A stretch of 64,000 nt of DNA from Halichondria panicea (taxonomy: Eukaryota > Porifera > Demospongiae > Suberitida > Halichondriidae): assembly GCF_963675165.1 (NCBI RefSeq), contig NC_087377.1, forward strand, positions 10,154,632 to 10,218,631. The letters are read 5' to 3'. Both the position numbers and the translations under genes were made by a program. Positions 1 through 12,201 of this stretch are shown one piece after another. The notes beneath the pieces were generated by a model. That model ran no database searches and was not told the origin of the DNA. It was given only the letters and a program-made list of their open reading frames with translations. How positions within the stretch are numbered: the stretch's first letter is position 1; every line of letters starts with the position of its first letter.

Positions 1-127
1 CTAGCATCATCTCCAACAATTTACAATTTAGCTTATCTGAGACAGTCGAACAGCAACTGCACACTGTTGCATGCATGCAAAACCCTGCATACACATGGTA
101 CGTGGTTTCCATTATAATCAGTATTAT

Positions 128-168
128 TTTTGGTTGGCTTCTGTTAGGATAACAGAAGCCAACCAAAA
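128..168. repeat. Perfect short hairpin
   Basis: Arms at 128-145 and 151-168 are reverse complements of about 18 bp (core GGTTGGCTTCTGTT) around a five-base loop. It resembles the remnant of a tiny foldback element or a strong RNA hairpin. No neighbouring gene is visible. Confidence 0.6.
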
Positions 169-882
169 TATTGGTTGCTTGCTTCATTTTGGCAAAATGA
201 AATGAACTAAAACTTGATAGGGAGCGAGGGCCTGTGCTTACTATCCATACATTTTATCTGGGTCTAACTATACTGCTGCATATGTAGTGAACCAAATCCA
301 AACAGGAAGGAGTTGTTCAAAATTGGATTTTTCCGGAAGCAGCTTGTTGACCTTGAGCATCAAGTATAAATGAGTATAGGAGGAGTGATAAATGCTAAAC
401 AGGACAGCTGTTTATTCTCTGAAACCACAAATAACACCCAAATCACACTACATCCCACAACATATCTCATGATCCCATTGGAATCCTAGAACCAAACTTG
501 TCACACTTCAAGAGATGGTATAAGGAACAACATACACAAAAAGAAAAAACAGTGCTTTTGAGAAGTCAGAGTTCAAAGTATACTAATTAGATGCAATACC
601 TAAAATGTATTGAGTGAAGCCGTACATGCAACATACCAAATGATGCGGAATTTCTTAGGCAACAAGATGATATACAGTCTTGAATGTTCCTAAAAGTGGG
701 GAATTTCTGCAATCTCAGAAGCCATATTGTTTACAAACCCCAAATTTTCCGGAGATGCTATCATACATTATTATACCAAGTTCCGTGCAATTCTAAAGAG
801 GTCACGTTTTAAATTTCGTACAAATGAGAGTATTATTATAATTTTTGTATGTAAGCCAGAACTTTACAATGTAGACTTTGCC

Positions 883-984
883 ATGCAAATAAGAGAGAGC
901 AGCCTGTCGAATGTCATTTGTAGAACTTCACCATGCAAATAAGAGAAAGTGTGTCATTTAGATGTAGAACTTTACCATGCAAAT
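883..984 (+). promoter_or_regulatory. Three octamer (ATGCAAAT) sites in a degenerate tandem repeat
   Basis: ATGCAAAT occurs at 883-890, 933-940 and 977-984, each within a diverged repeat of the form TAGAACTT-ACC-ATGCAAAT. ATGCAAAT is the known recognition octamer of POU-class homeodomain proteins. The repeats may simply be a short tandem duplication; no gene start is visible nearby, so regulatory function is only a possibility. Confidence 0.25.
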
Positions 985-1679
985 GGTTTGAAAAAGAGCT
1001 GGAGGTTTTGGCACTGATCACCTCCCATAGGAAAACCACTGTACAGCTGTTTGCATAGACTATAGACAGAGTTATGCCAAGGGCGTGTATATGCCCCTTG
1101 GTTATGCATAGAAATACTATCACTGCATTACCACAAATCACCATACAATGTTGCTATGCAAACAACATGGCTTCTAGAACTTGTATATAACGGTACTTTT
1201 TGAGGGGTATATACCGCTACATAGGAATACACATGCGGAGGGAGCTATATATAGTGCTCAAAGAATATGGTGCCAAAACAAATCCATAAATTAAACACAT
1301 AATATTTTCACAAAAATGGCGAGGAAAAATTAGACCCTCGAATATAAGGCAGTATCAATAATAAATGCTCTTTGGAGTCTTGGTGGTAAGGAAACTCATA
1401 TACAAATTATGGTGAGATTTGAAGTAAGTGGAGAATGGGCTGATGGGACTTGCATGCATACCAGCAGATATAGCTTGCAGTGTGAAGAAGTTTCAGGCTG
1501 AAGAACTGTTAGTACTGCAAAGGATCTCAAACACTGACAGATTACAAAAGATTGTTTTGGAGAAGCCTTTTCAGACTTGTTATAGTCATGGTCAAAACTG
1601 CATGGTATAATACCGCATGCAGTGAGCGAGTCAGGCATAAAATTTTTCCTACAGCATGCAAGTCTCAGCATAAGGTGTA

Positions 1680-2090
1680 TAGGGATAAGTGGGGATTAGT
1701 TGGAGATTAGACTTGAAGTTGCTCCCTACCTAGGGGAATTAGACAGATCACCTGATGCATGCATTGGGTCAAAGATCAATTAAAGATCACATGATGTCTG
1801 CCACACTCTTCCTTCCAACACATGCTGAATACAGTGGAGCAAAATTTACAGTTGACTCTTCACTAGCTATATACTGTCAATATTTATATAGTAATTCTGA
1901 TACTTCAAATAATCTGTTTATCTTCTCGCTAGAAACCACGAAGAAATAGCTATAGTGTGATACAGGTCTAATCCCCACATCACCCCCATGTTTTACTAGG
2001 GGCTACCAGGGGATTAGACCAAATAACATGCCCAAAGGTAGGGGTATTAGATCAGGTGATTGGTCTAATCCCCACCTATCCCGGTATGGG
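1680..2090. mobile_element. MITE-like inverted-repeat element
   Basis: The ends carry related inverted sequence: GGGATAAGTGGGGATTAG near 1682 and its complement CTAATCCCCACCTATCCC near 2070. The inner part repeats the theme, with several copies of 'ggggattag' and its complement. No coding content. The exact ends are uncertain because the internal repeats allow several alignments. Confidence 0.4.
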
Positions 2091-2416
2091 GGGGTGGGGC
2101 ATTAGTGCATAACTACTAAGTATAGCAACACTCGGTAAACAAATTTGGCTATGTGCTCTTCCGAAAAGGCTGCAATGGCATTCCAGACATAACTCGAGAA
2201 CAAAGCATTTTATCACAAGTTTTGCAAATCCACGAATTGAAAACATGACTAGAAGCCTATAGAAACTCTTACTTGCACTTCATTGATCCTTGAGCAGCTG
2301 TAGCAGTCTACACACACATGCACACAGACACACACACAAACATAATAATATGTATAATATTTCATCCCTCATTCCAAACACACTCAGCAGCATGCATGCA
2401 TGTATTTGATATCCTT

Positions 2417-2754
2417 GAAGTACAGCCTGTATAGCCTGTGGTTTACATGTTTACTATTTGTGGTTTACAATGTGAGACCAGCTTGTTGCAAAGGTGCATA
2501 AAAGCATTGTATAGCTAGCTAGATCTAATATATCCACATAAAGATCAGGTCTATAGAATCTTCTGTTCCAAAATTTAAACTTTGTCCCTTGTTGAATCTC
2601 TTGTTCTATTGTATTGTGTTATATTGTATTGTGGTTTACTTATGTAAACTGTTACACTTATCTCAAGTGGTTTTTTGTAATTTTACTATTTGCCCCAAAC
2701 TTCCAAGTGAGCTGCAAAGGGCAATTACCAGCGTACCTCAGCTGGTATATATAC
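2417..2754 (+). repeat. Left inverted arm of outer element
   Basis: Starts at GAAGTACAGCCTGTATAGCC and ends in a TATATAC run. It pairs with 15038-15368 with few mismatches and is interrupted immediately after its end by the piggyBac composite. Confidence 0.7.
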
Positions 2755-3698
2755 CCCTTTCCTTGCCATTCGTGAAATCTGGAACAGGAGCGTCTTTAGG
2801 TCGATCAATTAGTGTGGATCCGGCCTCACCACGCCTCCAAGTCATTCTATTAGTCTAGATCCGGCTAGCAATTCTAGCTGGGACTCCCAGTTCTAGCTCC
2901 TTTTGTTTAGCGTGTCAGAGACTGGGAGAAGATGATTGGCACTCCCTGGCTCCTTTGGATGTACAGCTGTCCAGATCCCTAGAACATACCCTCCATTCTG
3001 ACGAGTTATCAGTGCATAGGGTGCTTACTAGATTCTTGCCAGCCAGTACAGTTCAAGCTACACACAGCACCGCTCAACTATTCTCTACCCCATTATCTAG
3101 CTAAATCTGGTCCAACTAGACAGCAGACACAGCTAGTTAATTCAGTAAAGCCAGGGGTAGCCCTACTTCTACGGTTGTTCAGTACCCACGGTAACAATTC
3201 CTCTGGGCTGGGCTAACTAGTTGAGCCACGCCTCCCAATTCTCAAGGCTAGGTACATGTCTCTGTCTAGCTGCTTCTTCAGCTTCTTGCTCAGTTTTGTG
3301 GCTTAGAGAAAGGCCAGCTACTCAGGGGGAAGAGTCCAGATGAAAGTCTGGCAGCCAGGTGACGTCCAAACGGTCAGTTATTCTTTCCACCAACTTTTTA
3401 ATCTAGTCTAGTCCTGCTTGCACTGCTACTACTACTACTGCTGCCTACTGCTGCTACTCTTCCTAGCTAGTCAAAGGTTTCTTTTTTTTTTTTTTTTTTT
3501 TTTATAACTACATATGCACAAAGAGACATCAAAGCTTACATCAAAGGACACAGATTTTTAGCCTACTTGACTGATAAGGCGGTTACCTAGACTACAGTTT
3601 GTTTGTCAGGGAGGAGCTCACATACAACTTCATCTAATTCATCATAACGATTCCTTACCCATTGTTGTAATTTCTACAACAGATTGCCAAGGAAAGAG
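2755..3698. repeat. Unit A, copy 1
   Basis: A 944 bp non-coding unit with imperfect short terminal inverted repeats (CCCTTTCCTTGCCA at the left, TGCCAAGGAAAGAG at the right) and a 20-plus poly-T tract near 3481-3503. It is repeated at 12202-13142. Its right end contains TTACAACA/TGGGT sequence that resembles, in inverted orientation, the left end of unit B, so A and B may be parts of one family. Confidence 0.65.
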
Positions 3699-3864
3699 AT
3701 AATTACAACAGAATTTACAACAGAGTGGGTTAGGGCCTCTCATATACAACTGAATTCTTTATCACAATTTTATTAATCATTGAAATAATACCCCTTTCCT
3801 CCCCTCTCCAAGGCCAATTTAGACCAGGAGAGTACCATCTAACAAAAATCAGTCACACAGCACA

Positions 3865-6800
3865 TTAGCTAGCACATGTGTGTCCGATAACAGAGTGTCC
3901 TTTGCATATTCTTATGCGACAGTGGGGACATGCCATTGCAGTGTGTTGCTGCTCTCTGCTAGGGATCTTCTCCCGAACACACACTTGACAGCGCCCACGA
4001 GACACTCCGACACTATTTGCACTCACACGTGCGCCCTGTGATGGGGGGAAAACGATATTTAGACTGGCCAGACCTGAGGCACTGCTACGAGTACGTGGCA
4101 CACCCAATAGACTATGAATTAGTTCCAATCGAAACCCTTTCAAAGGCATGGCCTTTGAACCCACCCTGACACAGTTGTGCCTGTATAGAATGTATGCATT
4201 ATTCACACTAACGTCAAGGAATTGAAAGAAAATCCTGAACCAATACCGCCGACACTTTCTATCGTACCCATAGGTTTTCCTCATACGCCCTGTATTGTCA
4301 ACTCCTCCCATGTACATGTTATATGCAGGGAGACAGGGGGGGACACTCTGAGAGCGTAGGGTACCGTCTTTGTGCATTCGCATTACAGTGTGGGGCATAT
4401 GGTCAGGGAACACATTTGTTGCAAAGGACACAACTCTACGGTCGTTAAACATAGAGTAAGAAATATCACCAACAGTCATGGACGTATAGTCACCTTTGTC
4501 GAGTACCACATCCTTAAGACTTGCTGGGAAACCAGCAGCATTCTTCAAAATTGTGCCGACAGTAAACACATTTTGCTTAGCCAACTCTTCTATCAATGGA
4601 CCGGACGTGTAAAAGTTGTCCATGTACACAACATGCTGATGACCATAAAAAGGAGTGAGTAAACGATGGACTACATTTTTCACAAGCCCTTTCACAGCTA
4701 TCTTTTTCCCAGAGGAATCGGTGAGCTTACCACTGTATACATCAAACACACAGAGATACCCACAGCATGAACATGAGCAGCACCATACCTTGAACCCCAG
4801 TTTAACAGGCTTCTTGGGCATATGAATTTTCCCGCTTTTACGACCCTTGTACTTTATCATCATCTCATCAACGGAAAGCTCCTGACTGGGATTATACCTC
4901 ATGAAGTAGTTGGCTTTAAGAGTCTCTAAAACAGTTTTTAGCTTGCTAGTTACCTTACGTGCATCAGTGATGGACGTATTGTCCTCACAGTGCAGATACC
5001 GCCATAAACTTTGGAACCTTTTGAGCGACATTACATTGCTCACACATTGTACACCTAAAAGGGGATCCTTGGACCAGTAGTCCGTAATTTCAGGGAGCCT
5101 ATGAATGCCCATCTCTAGTACAATCCCCAAAAACACCCACAATTCGGCACTGTTTGTAGCTGACCAACCCTTAGCACCACACTGCCTAGCGTACAGGTTG
5201 GTCTGTTCGGCTATGTACTCACACAAACTATCGGGCCAAAGTAACTTAACAAAATCTAGGCATGGAGTTACAGACGGATCAAGTTGATCGACAGGACCGA
5301 CCACACCGCCAAAGACGGGGTATCTTCCTGTGGACTTAGCTTTTTGGAGTCCATTGTCCCTCGCCAGCTTCCTCCGTTTGGGAGTCGGAGCCATGCCATC
5401 GACCATTTCGTCATCATCCTCCACTGCAGCATCTGCACGGAAACAAAGCATGAATATCATTAGAGTACCACAAGAGTGCTCGCCAGTGCAGGTGGGGGAC
5501 AGGCTATGAATGTCATTATGTGGGCGTACCACACGCTAGTGGTGCTATGAATATCATTAACTACTGGGGGGGGGTTAGGGCGCATAGGTACAGTACAGCA
5601 GAGGAAAAGGCTCGTCCACATCAAAGGCTCGTGGGAGGAGCCCAACAAACCACAACAACCATGAATGTCATTATGTGGGCGTACCGCACGCTAGTGGTGC
5701 TATGAATATCATTAACTACTGGGGGGGGGGGGGGGGGGTTTAGGGCACATAGGTACAGTACAGCAGAGGAAAAGGCTCGTCCACATCAAAGGCTCGTGGG
5801 AGGAGCCCAACAAACCACAACAACCATGAATGTCATTATGTGGGCGTACCGCACGCTAGTGGTGCTATGAATATCATTAACTACTGGGGGGGGGGTTAGG
5901 GCACATAGGTACAGTACAGCAGAGGAAAAGGCTCGTCCACATCAAAGGCTCGTGGGAGGAGCCCAACAAACCACAACAACCATGAATGTCATTACGTGGG
6001 CGTACCGCACGCTAGTGGTGCTATGAATATCATTAACTACTGGGGGGGTTAGGGCACATAGGTACAGTACAGCAGAGGAAAAGGCTCGTCCCCATCAAAG
6101 GCTCGTGGGAGGAGCCCAACAAACCACAACAACCATGAATGTCATTACGTGGGCGTACCGCACGCTAGTGGTGCTATGAATATCATTAACTACTGGGGGG
6201 GTTAGGGCACATAGGTACAGTACAGCAGAGGAAAAGGCTCGTCCCCATCAAAGGCTCGTGGGAGGAGCCCAACAAACCACAACAACCATGAATGTCATTA
6301 CGTGGGCGTACCGCACGCTAGTGGTGCTATGAATATCATTAACTACTGGGGGGGGGGAGGGGTTAGGGCACATAGGTACAGTACAGCAGAGGAAAAGGCT
6401 CGTCCCCATCAAAGGCTCGTGGGAGGAGCCCAACAAACCACAACAACCATGAATGTCATTACGTGGGCGTACCACATGCTAGTGGTGCTATGAATATCAT
6501 TAACAACTGGGGGGGGGGGGGGTTAGGGCACATAGGTACAGTACAGCAGAGGAAAAGGCTCGTCCACATCAAAGGCTCGTGGGAGGAGCCCAACAAACCA
6601 CAACAACCATGAATGTCATTACGTGGGCGTACCACGCGCTAGTGGTGCTATGAATATCATTAACTACTGGGGGGGGGGGGGGTTAGGGCACATAGGTACA
6701 GTACAGCAGAGGAAAAGGCTCGTCCACATCAAAGGCTCGTGGGAGGAGCCCAACAAACCACAACAACCATGAATGTCATTACGTGGGTGTACCACACGCT

Positions 6801-7925
6801 AGTGGTGCTATGAATATCATTAACTACTGGGGGGGGGGGGTTAGGGCACATAGGTACAGTACAGCAGAGGAAAAGGCTCGTGGGAGGAGCCCAACAAACC
6901 ACAACAACCATGAATGTCATTACGTGGGCGTACCGCACGAGTGTGGTGCTATGAATATAATTAACTACTGGGGGGGGGGTTAGGGCACACAGGTACAGTA
7001 CAGCAGAGGAAAAGGCTCGTGGAAAAGGCTCGTCCCCATCAAAGGCTCGTGGGAGGAGCCCAACAAACCACAACAACCATGAATGTCATTATGTGGGCGT
7101 ACCACACGCTAGTGGTGCTATGAATATCATTAACTACTGGGGGGGGGGGTTAGGGCACATAGGTACAGTACAGCAGAGGAAAAGGCTCGTCCACATCAAA
7201 GGCTCGTGGGAGGAGCCCAACAAACCACAACAACCATGAATGTCATTATGTGGGCGTACCGCACGCTAGTGGTGCTATGAATATCATTAACTACTGGGGG
7301 GGGGGGGGGTTAGGGCACATAGGTACAGTACAGCAGAGGAAAAGGCTCGTCCACATCAAAGGCTCGTGGGAGGAGCCCAACAAACCACAACAACCATGAA
7401 TGTCATTATGTGGGCGTACCGCACGCTAGTGGTGCTATGAATATAATTAACTACTGGGGGGGTTAGGGCACATAGGTACAGTACAGCAGAGGAAAAGGCT
7501 CGTCCACATCAAAGGCTCGTGGGAGGAGCCCAACAAACCACAACAACCATGAATATCAATATGTGGGCGTAATGCACGCGTGTGGTGCTATGAATATCAT
7601 TAACAACTGGGGGTTAGGGTACAGTACAGTACTGCAGTCAAGGCGACGCCAAAAAGAGGCTCACACAATGTAGGAGGAGCCACAAAAGGCATGCACATGA
7701 CGCCTCCGCCAAAAAGAGGCCACATATCGTTAGGGCATCACAATGCTGCCTCCCCAACCACTATTTAATGGTGCAATGACACAAACCTGAATCACTCTCC
7801 AGATCTGTCTCAAAATCGTCATCACTGGGCTCGTCATGGTCATAACAGACTTCCTGGTCCTCCTCAAGCTCTCTGACAGTGTGCTCAAGCTCGCTGACAG
7901 TGTCAAGGAGTCCAATCAGCTCCAT
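3865..7925 (-). CDS. piggyBac-family transposase, two exons (copy 1)
   Basis: Predicted 568-residue DDD transposase that cuts and pastes its own element in the nucleus. Exon 1 is 7925-7787 and exon 2 is 5432-3865. The donor reads TCAG|GTTTGT, the acceptor TTCCGTGCAG|AT, and 139+1568 nt gives 569 codons exactly. Exon 1 encodes an acidic N-terminus (MELIGLLDTV, then DEPSDDDFETDLESDS), as is common in piggyBac proteins. Catalytic aspartates are visible in SVDEMM (about residue 235), YMDNFY (about 318) and GGVDNT (about 425). The C-terminus has a cysteine-rich zinc motif (CQVCV, CPHC, CKGH, HTC), also typical. The longer exon-2 frame that starts inside the minisatellite is an artefact of ignoring the intron. 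The frame is open throughout, so the enzyme looks whole. Confidence 0.88.
5506..7620. repeat. 155 bp minisatellite in the transposase intron (copy 1)
   Basis: About 14 units of 142-169 bp, each beginning ATGAATGTCATTA and containing GTGGGCGTACC, a run of 5-18 G after AACTACTG, and GGCTCGTGGGAGGAGCCC. Units begin near 5506, 5661, 5826, 5982, 6135, 6288 and so on to 7550. Length differences come mostly from the G run. The palindromic GGCTCGTGGGAGGAGCC can form a hairpin. The array fills the single intron of the transposase. Confidence 0.9.
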
Positions 7926-8113
7926 TTGGATTCAAAAGTTTTGAAAAATAATTACAACAGAATTTACAACAGAGTGGGTTAGGGCCTCTCATATACAACT
8001 GAATTCTTTATCACAATTTTATTAATCATTGAAATAATACCCCTTTCCTCCCCTCTCCAAGGCCAATTTAGACCAGGAGAGTACCATCTAACAAAAATCA
8101 GTCACACAGCACA

Positions 8114-11100
8114 TTAGCTAGCACATGTGTGTCCGATAACAGAGTGTCCTTTGCATATTCTTATGCGACAGTGGGGACATGCCATTGCAGTGTGTTGCTG
8201 CTCTCTGCTAGGGATCTTCTCCCGAACACACACTTGACAGCGCCCACGAGACACTCCGACACTATTTGCACTCACACGTGCGCCCTGTGATGGGGGGAAA
8301 ACGATATTTAGACTGGCCAGACCTGAGGCACTGCTACGAGTACGTGGCACACCCAATAGACTATGAATTAGTTCCAATCGAAACCCTTTCAAAGGCATGG
8401 CCTTTGAACCCACCCTGACACAGTTGTGCCTGTATAGAATGTATGCATTATTCACACTAACGTCAAGGAATTGAAAGAAAATCCTGAACCAATACCGCCG
8501 ACACTTTCTATCGTACCCATAGGTTTTCCTCATACGCCCTGTATTGTCAACTCCTCCCATGTACATGTTATATGCAGGGAGACAGGGGGGGACACTCTGA
8601 GAGCGTAGGGTACCGTCTTTGTGCATTCGCATTACAGTGTGGGGCATATGGTCAGGGAACACATTTGTTGCAAAGGACACAACTCTACGGTCGTTAAACA
8701 TAGAGTAAGAAATATCACCAACAGTCATGGACGTATAGTCACCTTTGTCGAGTACCACATCCTTAAGACTTGCTGGGAAACCAGCAGCATTCTTCAAAAT
8801 TGTGCCGACAGTAAACACATTTTGCTTAGCCAACTCTTCTATCAATGGACCGGACGTGTAAAAGTTGTCCATGTACACAACATGCTGATGACCATAAAAA
8901 GGAGTGAGTAAACGATGGACTACATTTTTCACAAGCCCTTTCACAGCTATCTTTTTCCCAGAGGAATCGGTGAGCTTACCACTGTATACATCAAACACAC
9001 AGAGATACCCACAGCATGAACATGAGCAGCACCATACCTTGAACCCCAGTTTAACAGGCTTCTTGGGCATATGAATTTTCCCGCTTTTACGACCCTTGTA
9101 CTTTATCATCATCTCATCAACGGAAAGCTCCTGACTGGGATTATACCTCATGAAGTAGTTGGCTTTAAGAGTCTCTAAAACAGTTTTTAGCTTGCTAGTT
9201 ACCTTACGTGCATCAGTGATGGACGTATTGTCCTCACAGTGCAGATACCGCCATAAACTTTGGAACCTTTTGAGCGACATTACATTGCTCACACATTGTA
9301 CACCTAAAAGGGGATCCTTGGACCAGTAGTCCGTAATTTCAGGGAGCCTATGAATGCCCATCTCTAGTACAATCCCCAAAAACACCCACAATTCGGCACT
9401 GTTTGTAGCTGACCAACCCTTAGCACCACACTGCCTAGCGTACAGGTTGGTCTGTTCGGCTATGTACTCACACAAACTATCGGGCCAAAGTAACTTAACA
9501 AAATCTAGGCATGGAGTTACAGACGGATCAAGTTGATCGACAGGACCGACCACACCGCCAAAGACGGGGTATCTTCCTGTGGACTTAGCTTTTTGGAGTC
9601 CATTGTCCCTCGCCAGCTTCCTCCGTTTGGGAGTCGGAGCCATGCCATCGACCATTTCGTCATCATCCTCCACTGCAGCATCTGCACGGAAACAAAGCAT
9701 GAATATCATTAGAGTACCACAAGAGTGCTCGCCAGTGCAGGTGGGGGACAGGCTATGAATGTCATTATGTGGGCGTACCACACGCTAGTGGTGCTATGAA
9801 TATCATTAACTACTGGGGGGGGGTTAGGGCGCATAGGTACAGTACAGCAGAGGAAAAGGCTCGTCCACATCAAAGGCTCGTGGGAGGAGCCCAACAAACC
9901 ACAACAACCATGAATGTCATTATGTGGGCGTACCGCACGCTAGTGGTGCTATGAATATCATTAACTACTGGGGGGGGGGGGGGGGGGGTTTAGGGCACAT
10001 AGGTACAGTACAGCAGAGGAAAAGGCTCGTCCACATCAAAGGCTCGTGGGAGGAGCCCAACAAACCACAACAACCATGAATGTCATTATGTGGGCGTACC
10101 GCACGCTAGTGGTGCTATGAATATCATTAACTACTGGGGGGGGGGTTAGGGCACATAGGTACAGTACAGCAGAGGAAAAGGCTCGTCCACATCAAAGGCT
10201 CGTGGGAGGAGCCCAACAAACCACAACAACCATGAATGTCATTACGTGGGCGTACCGCACGCTAGTGGTGCTATGAATATCATTAACTACTGGGGGGGTT
10301 AGGGCACATAGGTACAGTACAGCAGAGGAAAAGGCTCGTCCCCATCAAAGGCTCGTGGGAGGAGCCCAACAAACCACAACAACCATGAATGTCATTACGT
10401 GGGCGTACCGCACGCTAGTGGTGCTATGAATATCATTAACTACTGGGGGGGTTAGGGCACATAGGTACAGTACAGCAGAGGAAAAGGCTCGTCCCCATCA
10501 AAGGCTCGTGGGAGGAGCCCAACAAACCACAACAACCATGAATGTCATTACGTGGGCGTACCGCACGCTAGTGGTGCTATGAATATCATTAACTACTGGG
10601 GGGGGGGAGGGGTTAGGGCACATAGGTACAGTACAGCAGAGGAAAAGGCTCGTCCCCATCAAAGGCTCGTGGGAGGAGCCCAACAAACCACAACAACCAT
10701 GAATGTCATTACGTGGGCGTACCACATGCTAGTGGTGCTATGAATATCATTAACAACTGGGGGGGGGGGGGGTTAGGGCACATAGGTACAGTACAGCAGA
10801 GGAAAAGGCTCGTCCACATCAAAGGCTCGTGGGAGGAGCCCAACAAACCACAACAACCATGAATGTCATTACGTGGGCGTACCACGCGCTAGTGGTGCTA
10901 TGAATATCATTAACTACTGGGGGGGGGGGGTTAGGGCACATAGGTACAGTACAGCAGAGGAAAAGGCTCGTCCACATCAAAGGCTCGTGGGAGGAGCCCA
11001 ACAAACCACAACAACCATGAATGTCATTACGTGGGTGTACCACACGCTAGTGGTGCTATGAATATCATTAACTACTGGGGGGGGGGGGTTAGGGCACATA

Positions 11101-12175
11101 GGTACAGTACAGCAGAGGAAAAGGCTCGTGGGAGGAGCCCAACAAACCACAACAACCATGAATGTCATTACGTGGGCGTACCGCACGAGTGTGGTGCTAT
11201 GAATATAATTAACTACTGGGGGGGGGGTTAGGGCACACAGGTACAGTACAGCAGAGGAAAAGGCTCGTGGAAAAGGCTCGTCCCCATCAAAGGCTCGTGG
11301 GAGGAGCCCAACAAACCACAACAACCATGAATGTCATTATGTGGGCGTACCACACGCTAGTGGTGCTATGAATATCATTAACTACTGGGGGGGGGGGTTA
11401 GGGCACATAGGTACAGTACAGCAGAGGAAAAGGCTCGTCCACATCAAAGGCTCGTGGGAGGAGCCCAACAAACCACAACAACCATGAATGTCATTATGTG
11501 GGCGTACCGCACGCTAGTGGTGCTATGAATATCATTAACTACTGGGGGGGGGGGGGGGGTTAGGGCACATAGGTACAGTACAGCAGAGGAAAAGGCTCGT
11601 CCACATCAAAGGCTCGTGGGAGGAGCCCAACAAACCACAACAACCATGAATGTCATTATGTGGGCGTACCGCACGCTAGTGGTGCTATGAATATAATTAA
11701 CTACTGGGGGGGTTAGGGCACATAGGTACAGTACAGCAGAGGAAAAGGCTCGTCCACATCAAAGGCTCGTGGGAGGAGCCCAACAAACCACAACAACCAT
11801 GAATATCAATATGTGGGCGTAATGCACGCGTGTGGTGCTATGAATATCATTAACAACTGGGGGTTAGGGTACAGTACAGTACTGCAGTCAAGGCGACGCC
11901 AAAAAGAGGCTCACACAATGTAGGAGGAGCCACAAAAGGCATGCACATGACGCCTCCGCCAAAAAGAGGCCACATATCGTTAGGGCATCACAATGCTGCC
12001 TCCCCAACCACTATTTAATGGTGCAATGACACAAACCTGAATCACTCTCCAGATCTGTCTCAAAATCGTCATCACTGGGCTCGTCATGGTCATAACAGAC
12101 TTCCTGGTCCTCCTCAAGCTCTCTGACAGTGTGCTCAAGCTCGCTGACAGTGTCAAGGAGTCCAATCAGCTCCAT
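8114..12175 (-). CDS. piggyBac-family transposase, two exons (copy 2)
   Basis: Exon 1 is 12175-12037 and exon 2 is 9681-8114, giving the same 568-residue protein as the gene at 3865-7925, with the same splice sites and DDD triad. It is the copy with a candidate upstream region (unit A2 at 12202-13142), so it is the more likely of the two to be transcribed. It appears whole. Confidence 0.87.
9755..11870. repeat. 155 bp minisatellite in the transposase intron (copy 2)
   Basis: Same array as 5506-7620, with the same order of variant units. Only some G-run lengths differ, for example around 10918-10931 compared with 6669-6682. The shared order of variants shows that the whole unit B was duplicated, not the array independently. 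Confidence 0.9.
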
Positions 12176-12201
12176 TTGGATTCAAAAGTTTTGAAAAATA
12201 A

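Larger units (their letters stand above)
1..2416. other. Non-coding stretch, no gene recognised
   Basis: No reading frame here has the composition or domain signature of a gene; the open frames are under 95 codons and contain simple or repeated sequence. The stretch holds a short hairpin (128-168), a triplet of octamer-like sites (883-984) and a small inverted-repeat element (1680-2090), described separately. The rest is AT-rich with scattered GCATGC runs and a short CA-rich patch near 2310-2340. Confidence 0.6.
3703..7947 (-). mobile_element. Unit B, copy 1: piggyBac-class transposon body
   Basis: A 4.25 kb unit that is almost entirely the minus-strand transposase gene: about 160 bp follow the stop codon and only about 22 bp precede the ATG. 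The upstream end is a near-palindrome TTCAAAAGTTTTGAA. So little 5' sequence leaves no room for an internal promoter. For copy 2, unit A2 lies directly upstream and could supply one; for copy 1 the upstream neighbour is copy 2. Confidence 0.7.
7952..12197 (-). mobile_element. Unit B, copy 2: piggyBac-class transposon body
   Basis: Direct tandem copy of 3703-7947 shifted by 4249 bp. I found no difference in the coding exons; changes are confined to G-run lengths in the minisatellite. Unit A2 lies immediately upstream of its ATG. Such identity means either a very recent duplication or an assembly duplication. Confidence 0.7.

Noticed and set aside
1428-1671. Overlapping 60-91 codon frames on both strands
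   Set aside because: No recognisable family, no splice partners, overlapping in antisense; most likely chance.
5433-5532. N-terminal 33 residues of the long transposase frame
   Set aside because: They are read from the minisatellite; a splice acceptor and an in-phase upstream exon give a better start.
5460-7076. Many 60-115 codon frames on both strands across the 155 bp repeat
   Set aside because: They repeat with the satellite period, occur in both copies and on both strands, and are products of the repeat lacking stops in some frames.
5506-7620. Resemblance of the regular array to a CRISPR array
   Set aside because: Units are ~155 bp with no unique spacers, in a eukaryotic transposon; it is a minisatellite.
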